This document shows, piece after piece, positions 14,542 through 18,438 of a DNA stretch of 18,438 bases (within the stretch, counting starts at the first letter, position 1; every line of letters starts with the position of its first letter). Below the pieces are notes generated by a model that worked only from the letters and a program-made list of their open reading frames with translations, was not told the DNA's origin and ran no database searches. The stretch is from Porphyromonadaceae bacterium UBA2720 (GTDB lineage: Bacteria > Bacteroidota > Bacteroidia > Bacteroidales > Muribaculaceae). A program made the translations under genes and the position numbers. The stretch lies in assembly GCA_002353885.1 (NCBI GenBank), contig DEKO01000003.1, positions 1 to 18,438 on the forward strand, in the 5' to 3' direction.

Positions 14542-15243
14542 TCATTGCAGCGGTTGGGGGGGATAGAGGCGGTCTAGAATGTCAGGGTAGCCTGGGTCAC
14601 GCTCGGCACGCTGCACATAGTCGATGAAGAACGACTGCACCATATAGCGTTCCTTGTAGTCGGCCATCTGTTCAAAGCGTCGTCGCAGGTCGGGATAGTC
14701 GCCCAGCAACTCGCTCAACTTCTTGTGGTCGACCTTGTCAACGCGCTTGGCCTCGAAGTCAATCCAGAAGAAGTCGGCCTCGTCAGCCCAAGGGTCGGGT
14801 GTGAAGGCATCTGAGTCGCCCAGCAATGCACCCAACAGGGCCATGCCTGTACTGGTGTGAGTGGGAACACACTGGATGAAGGCCACCTTGGCGTTGAAGA
14901 AGAGTGGGGTATAGTCGTCCATCTTCTTGCAATCGCCCTTATACTTGTTGTCGCGCAGCCATTGAGTGTTGATTAGCCATATGGAGTCGCCCACTGCCAC
15001 AGCCACGGTCTGCTTCTTGAGCATGTGGTTGACGTTCTTGTCGATGGCCTCAAACTCGATGTCAAAGGGTGTCCATGCCGTGATTTCGGGGTTGATGATG
15101 ACCGTGTCGGGCCACTGGTCCATGATGGCCTCCCACGAGTTGTAGACCCATACCGAGTCGTGACGGGCTCGATATTGTTGTGCACTCATCCCCAGGGCTA
15201 TTGCCGTGAGTGCCAGTAGAGTGATATACAGTCGTCGCATCAT
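14542..15243 (-). CDS. Secreted or periplasmic protein of unknown function
   Basis: 233 residues from the ATG at 15243 (a second ATG follows at 15240). The start is chosen because MMRRLYITLLALTAIALGMSAQ is a good signal peptide and a promoter core lies 16 bp upstream. The open frame extends to 15345, but the extra 34 residues precede the promoter and lack signal character. The mature part is mixed alpha/beta and acidic, with DSVWVYNSWEAIMDQW, DSIWLINTQWLRDNKYKG, YTPLFFNAKVAFIQ, then FFWIDFEAKRVDKVDHKKLSELLGDYPDLRRRFEQM. The repeated phrase of the form hydrophobic-D-S-(V/I)-W is visible. I recognise no enzyme motif or named family. It is monocistronic and convergent with the dockerin-like gene across a shared terminator. 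Confidence 0.75.
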   Translation of the reverse strand: MMRRLYITLLALTAIALGMSAQQYRARHDSVWVYNSWEAIMDQWPDTVIINPEITAWTPFDIEFEAIDKNVNHMLKKQTVAVAVGDSIWLINTQWLRDNKYKGDCKKMDDYTPLFFNAKVAFIQCVPTHTSTGMALLGALLGDSDAFTPDPWADEADFFWIDFEAKRVDKVDHKKLSELLGDYPDLRRRFEQMADYKERYMVQSFFIDYVQRAERDPGYPDILDRLYPPQPLQ

Positions 15244-15259
15244 TGTCGTATTTTTTTTG

Positions 15260-15267
15260 CAAAGATA
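15260..15267 (-). promoter_or_regulatory. Promoter core for the minus-strand gene ending at 14542
   Basis: Minus-strand TATCTTTG (plus-strand CAAAGATA) matches TAnnTTTG. No well-spaced -33 box is visible. It places the start site about 10 nt before the ATG at 15243. Confidence 0.6.
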
Positions 15268-15309
15268 CAAAAAACCTTGCAAATCGTGTGCCAATTCAGA
15301 AAATTGCCG

Positions 15310-15317
15310 TATCTTTG
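15310..15317 (+). promoter_or_regulatory. Promoter core for gldE
   Basis: TATCTTTG matches TAnnTTTG, but no clear -33 box stands 19-21 bp upstream. It would give a leader of about 95 nt. That leader contains short inverted pieces (GCGGTC and GACCGC near 15358-15380) and the heptad array at 15381-15415. Confidence 0.55.
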
Positions 15318-15380
15318 CACCGCCGAGGGCGTCGTTTTGCTTCACCCTCTGCCTGGCGGTCGCGCCTTAGGGAGGACCGC

Positions 15381-15415
15381 TAATAACTAACAACTAAGAA
15401 CTAAAAACTAACAAC
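15381..15415 (+). repeat. Heptad array (TAACAAC type), five units, upstream of a TTG start
   Basis: Five exact 7-bp units occupy 15381-15415: TAATAAC, TAACAAC, TAAGAAC, TAAAAAC, TAACAAC. TGACTTTGG follows. The array ends 5 bp before the TTG start at 15421. It matches the unit count, sequence type and placement of the array at 5730-5764. Confidence 0.8.
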
Positions 15416-15420
15416 TGACT

Positions 15421-16761
15421 TTGGACCCTGACCCGTTATCGTCGCTATTGAATCTCATCTGCGCCACGCCGCTTGTGGTGCAACAGTCTCCTATCATCTT
15501 CCATACGCCCACGGTTGGGTCGCTGGTTGCCATCTGCGTGGCACTGGTGGGATTGTTTCTGTCAGCTTTTAATTCGGGCAGCGAGATTGCCTTCTTCTCG
15601 CTGCGTCAGGACGACGTCGACTCAATCGGCGACGAGCATGTGCGCGAGCGGGTCGCCGGCCTGCTCAAGAACCCCGAGCGCTTGTTGGCCACCATCCTCA
15701 TCGGCAACAACCTGGTCAACATCATGATCATCATCGTGCTCAACTATGCGATGAGCCAGATGTTCACTTTCACCAGTCCAGTGGCCGACTTCTTGGTACA
15801 GACCGTCATCCTCACCTTCCTCATCCTGCTCTTTGGCGAGGTGATTCCCAAGCTATATGCCACGAGCTATAATGTCAAGTTTGCCGCCTTTGCCTCCGGC
15901 CCACTCAAGCTGGCAGTCAAGGTGTTCTCGCCACTGTCCAGGCTCATGGTTAAGAGCACGCACATTGTCAATCGTGTCATGTCGAGCCAGGCCGAGGACC
16001 TCTCCACCGAAGACCTCACCCGCGCCCTCGAGGCCAGCGATGTCAAGAGCGAGGACGAGAAGGAACTGCTTGAGGGCATCCTCACCTTTGGCAACAAGAC
16101 GGTCAACGAGATTATGCGTCCGCGCGTCGACGTGGTCGATATCGACTACGACACCAAGTTTGACGACGTGGTGGCTCGTGTGGTCGAGACGGGCTACTCG
16201 CGCATGCCCGTCTACAGCGACACACCCGACAACATCCGGGGCATCCTCTATGCCAAGGACTTGCTGCCCTACATCGGCAAGCGCGACAACGACTTCCGCT
16301 GGCAGAACCTCGTGCGGCAGGCCTATTTTGTGCCCGAGACACGCATGATCGACGACCTGCTCGAGGACTTTCGCACCAAGAAGATGCACATGGCCATCAT
16401 CGTCGACGAGTATGGTTGCACACAGGGCATTGCCACCCTCGAGGACGTGCTTGAGGAGATTGTCGGCGACATCGACGACGAGTATGACACCGAGGAAAAA
16501 TTCTACAACAAGCTCGGACCCAACACCTATGCCTTCGATGCCAAGACGCTGCTCAGCGACTTCTGCCGCGTGCTCGACATCGACGAAGACGAGCTGGGTG
16601 AGCACGGCGAGGACGCCGAGACCATCGCCGGACTGCTGCTCGACATCAAGGGCGACTTCCTCAAGGAGCAGGAGACCCTAGCCTTCGGCCGATTCAAGTT
16701 CACCGTCCTCAAGCTCGACCGCTACCGCATCGACCGCGTCAAGGTCGAGATTGTTGGCTAG
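15421..16761 (+). CDS. gldE: GldE-like transmembrane CBS-domain protein (CNNM/CorC-HlyC family)
   Basis: 446 residues. The N-terminal DUF21/CNNM membrane domain (about 33-190) includes FLSAFNSGSEIAFFSLR, NPERLLATILIGNNLVNI and LILLFGEVIPKLYA. Two CBS domains follow (about 228-285, starting near IMRPRVDVVDID, and about 295-355, ending IVDEYGCTQGIATLEDVLEEIVGDIDDEYD). A CorC_HlyC domain closes the protein (about 365-445, RFKFTVLKLDRYRIDRVKVEIVG). In Bacteroidota this architecture is annotated GldE, linked to gliding and type IX secretion, while the wider family moves or senses divalent cations. The TTG at 15421 is the start: it gives MDPDPL, like the MDP start of GldE proteins as I recall them, and no ATG occurs before residue 102. 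The usual neighbour gldD is not seen. Confidence 0.88.
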   Translation: MDPDPLSSLLNLICATPLVVQQSPIIFHTPTVGSLVAICVALVGLFLSAFNSGSEIAFFSLRQDDVDSIGDEHVRERVAGLLKNPERLLATILIGNNLVNIMIIIVLNYAMSQMFTFTSPVADFLVQTVILTFLILLFGEVIPKLYATSYNVKFAAFASGPLKLAVKVFSPLSRLMVKSTHIVNRVMSSQAEDLSTEDLTRALEASDVKSEDEKELLEGILTFGNKTVNEIMRPRVDVVDIDYDTKFDDVVARVVETGYSRMPVYSDTPDNIRGILYAKDLLPYIGKRDNDFRWQNLVRQAYFVPETRMIDDLLEDFRTKKMHMAIIVDEYGCTQGIATLEDVLEEIVGDIDDEYDTEEKFYNKLGPNTYAFDAKTLLSDFCRVLDIDEDELGEHGEDAETIAGLLLDIKGDFLKEQETLAFGRFKFTVLKLDRYRIDRVKVEIVG

Positions 16762-16771
16762 GGCGCAATTC

Positions 16772-16890
16772 GTTGTCGGCTGTCGGTTGTCAGTTATCAG
16801 TTATCGGTTGTCGGTTATCGGTTGAGGCTGAAGACTGAAAACAGAAGACTGAAAACAGAAGACAGAAGACTGAAGACTGAAAACAGAAAA
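16772..16890. repeat. Seventeen-unit heptad array
   Basis: The 119 bp divide exactly into 17 units of seven. Eight are of GTTRTCR type (GTTGTCG, GCTGTCG, GTTGTCA, GTTATCA and so on, ending GTTGAGG). Nine are of CTGAARA/CAGAARA type (CTGAAGA, CTGAAAA, CAGAAGA and so on). The first block is the reverse complement of the TGACAAC/TGATAAC type seen at 14278-14298. The array ends 22 bp before the ATG at 16913. Confidence 0.85.
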
Positions 16891-16912
16891 TTCACAATTA
16901 TAATTGAATGAT

Positions 16913-18438
16913 ATGAAACACCTTCTTTTATCACTCGCTGTGGTGGCCCTGGCTGGCACCACAAGCGCATGGGCCTGCACCAATCTTATCGTGGGCAAGG
17001 CCGCATCGGCCGACGGATCAACCATTATCTCCTATGCCGCCGACTCTCACACCCTCTATGGCGATATGCAATATCTGCCGGCTGCCGACCACAAGCCCGG
17101 CGAGATGCGCAAGATCTATGACTGGGACTCGGGCAAATATCTGGGTGAGATTCCCGAGGTGGCACACACCTATGCCGTAGTGGGTAACATCAACGAGCAT
17201 CAGGTCACCATCGGCGAGAGCACCTGGGGTGGACGCCATGAACTCGAGGACACCACCGGCATCATCGACTATGGAAGCCTCATCTACATCGGCCTGCAGC
17301 GTGCCCGCACAGCCCGCGAGGCCCTCACCATCATGACCGACCTGGTGGCCAAGTATGGCTATCGCAGCGAGGGCGAGTCGTTCTCGATCGGCGACCCCAA
17401 CGAGATCTGGGTGCTCGACCTCATCGGCAAGGGCGGCAAGGAGCGCGGTGCCGTGTGGGTGGCCCAGCGCATCCCCGACGACTGCATCTCGGGCCACGCC
17501 AACCAGCCCCGCATCCACACCTTCCCCTTGAAGGACAAGGCCAACTGCATCTACTCAAAGGATGTCATCTCGTTTGCCCGCAAGATGGGTTGGTTCAGCG
17601 GTAAGGACGCTGAGTTTGACTTCAGCCAGACCTACTGCCCGGCCGACTTCGGCACGCTGCGTGGCTGCGATGCACGTGTGTGGAGCTACTTCAACCGCTT
17701 TGCCACCGGCATGGACCGCTATCTGCCCTTCATCAACGGCAAGAAGGGTGCCGAGGTGATGCCCCTCTATGTCAAGCCCGACCGCAAGGTCAGCGTGCGC
17801 GACGTGCAGAACATGATGCGTGACCACTACGAGGGCACGCCCTTCGACATGACCAAGGACAAGGGTTCGAAGATTCTCTACGACGTGCCTTACCGCTGGC
17901 GTCCCATGGAGTATAAGGTCGACGGCAAGGAATACTTGCACGAGCGTGCCATCGCCACGCAGCAGACGGGATGGGTCTTCGTCTCGCAGATGCGCTCGTG
18001 GCTGCCCGACGCCATCGGTGGCGTGCATTGGTTCGGCGTTGATGATGCCAACACCGCTGTGTTTGTGCCCATGTATTGCTGCATCACCGAGGTGCCCAAG
18101 AGCTATGCCCAGGGAACTGCCGACCTCTATACGCTGAATTGGGAGAGCGCCTTCTGGGTCAACAACTGGGTGGCCAACCAGGCCTATAGCCGCTACAACC
18201 AGATGATTGGCGACATCCGCAAGGTACAGAACGACATCGAGGACGCTTGGCACCGCAACCAGGCCGGCATCGAGGCACAAGCATTGGCCGCCTACAAGCA
18301 AAACCCGGCACAGGCCGTCGAGATGCTCACCAACTACTCGTGCAACCAGGCCCAGCAGGCCACCCAGCGCTACCGCAAGCTGGGTGAATATCTGTTTGTC
18401 AAGTATCTGGATGGTAACATCAAGAAGGAGAAGGACGG
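16913..18438 (+). CDS. Peptidase C69-family dipeptidase (PepD-like), 3' end outside window
   Basis: 508 residues are present with no stop before the window edge; the family is usually about 540-560 residues, so little is missing. It is an N-terminal-nucleophile hydrolase that cleaves dipeptides. The start gives a signal peptide MKHLLLSLAVVALAGTTSAWA directly followed by Cys22 in ACTNLIVGKAASADGST. This is the conserved C69 motif in which the exposed Cys is the nucleophile. Other family features include the GESTWGGRHEL segment, GESFSIGDPNEIWVLDL, GAVWVAQRIPDD and GGVHWFGVDDANTAVFVPMY. Export to the periplasm or beyond is expected. No good promoter core stands in front; a weak TATAATTG at 16899-16906 has one mismatch. 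A 17-unit heptad array precedes it. Confidence 0.92.
   Translation, partial: MKHLLLSLAVVALAGTTSAWACTNLIVGKAASADGSTIISYAADSHTLYGDMQYLPAADHKPGEMRKIYDWDSGKYLGEIPEVAHTYAVVGNINEHQVTIGESTWGGRHELEDTTGIIDYGSLIYIGLQRARTAREALTIMTDLVAKYGYRSEGESFSIGDPNEIWVLDLIGKGGKERGAVWVAQRIPDDCISGHANQPRIHTFPLKDKANCIYSKDVISFARKMGWFSGKDAEFDFSQTYCPADFGTLRGCDARVWSYFNRFATGMDRYLPFINGKKGAEVMPLYVKPDRKVSVRDVQNMMRDHYEGTPFDMTKDKGSKILYDVPYRWRPMEYKVDGKEYLHERAIATQQTGWVFVSQMRSWLPDAIGGVHWFGVDDANTAVFVPMYCCITEVPKSYAQGTADLYTLNWESAFWVNNWVANQAYSRYNQMIGDIRKVQNDIEDAWHRNQAGIEAQALAAYKQNPAQAVEMLTNYSCNQAQQATQRYRKLGEYLFVKYLDGNIKKEKD

Noticed and set aside
17018..18301. Minus-strand frames of 166 and 248 codons inside the C69 dipeptidase
   Set aside because: The plus-strand frame is open throughout with strong family motifs and a signal peptide.

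Overview
This is a chromosomal segment from a member of the Bacteroidota, most likely the order Bacteroidales (Muribaculaceae- or Prevotella-like). The evidence is a TonB-dependent receptor with an N-terminal carboxypeptidase-regulatory-like domain, a GldE-type CBS protein, an Omp28-like secreted protein, a T9SS-like C-terminal domain, and repeated use of the Bacteroidota promoter core TAnnTTTG with little Shine-Dalgarno signal. Assignment below order level is inference.

Layout, left to right. (1) 1-1354: the 3' part of malate dehydrogenase, a strong terminator, then engB (ribosome-assembly GTPase) with its own promoter. (2) 1357-2510: a REP/BIME-like array (one inverted plus four direct palindromic units) ending 16 bp before a REP-associated HUH/Y1 transposase gene. 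That transposase carries an extra C-terminal DprA/SLOG-like domain and is the most unusual object here. (3) 2638-6535: a TonB-dependent receptor without a SusD partner, a small trypsin-fold peptidase with no export signal, and an orphan membrane protein with EcsC-like features, closed by a terminator shared with the convergent gene downstream. (4) 6598-9875: a divergent pair, a minus-strand M3 zinc peptidase lipoprotein (Dcp-like) and a plus-strand ROK sugar kinase, each with a promoter in the 185-bp gap. (5) 10006-14221: a MarC-family membrane protein and two secreted proteins, one ending in a T9SS-like sorting domain and one combining an Omp28-like domain with a C-terminal dockerin-like pair of calcium-loop repeats. 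(6) 14222-14541: a gene-free 320-bp stretch packed with 7-bp-period repeats, an inverted pair of REP-like palindromes and a perfect 18-bp-arm bidirectional terminator. (7) 14542-18438: a secreted protein of unknown function (minus), gldE (plus, TTG start) and a C69 dipeptidase cut off by the window edge.

How it fits together. Most genes are housekeeping or envelope functions: central metabolism, ribosome assembly, sugar phosphorylation, peptide breakdown by Dcp-like and C69 enzymes, and outer-membrane uptake. They appear to be mostly monocistronic. Two kinds of small repeat overlie this ordinary backbone. One is REP-like palindromes, at two unrelated loci, one tied to the transposase. The other is a set of arrays of degenerate 7-bp units, different in sequence but identical in period. 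Four of these arrays sit 0-22 bp upstream of start codons. None of those four genes has a good promoter core directly in front, whereas the genes with clear promoters have no heptads.
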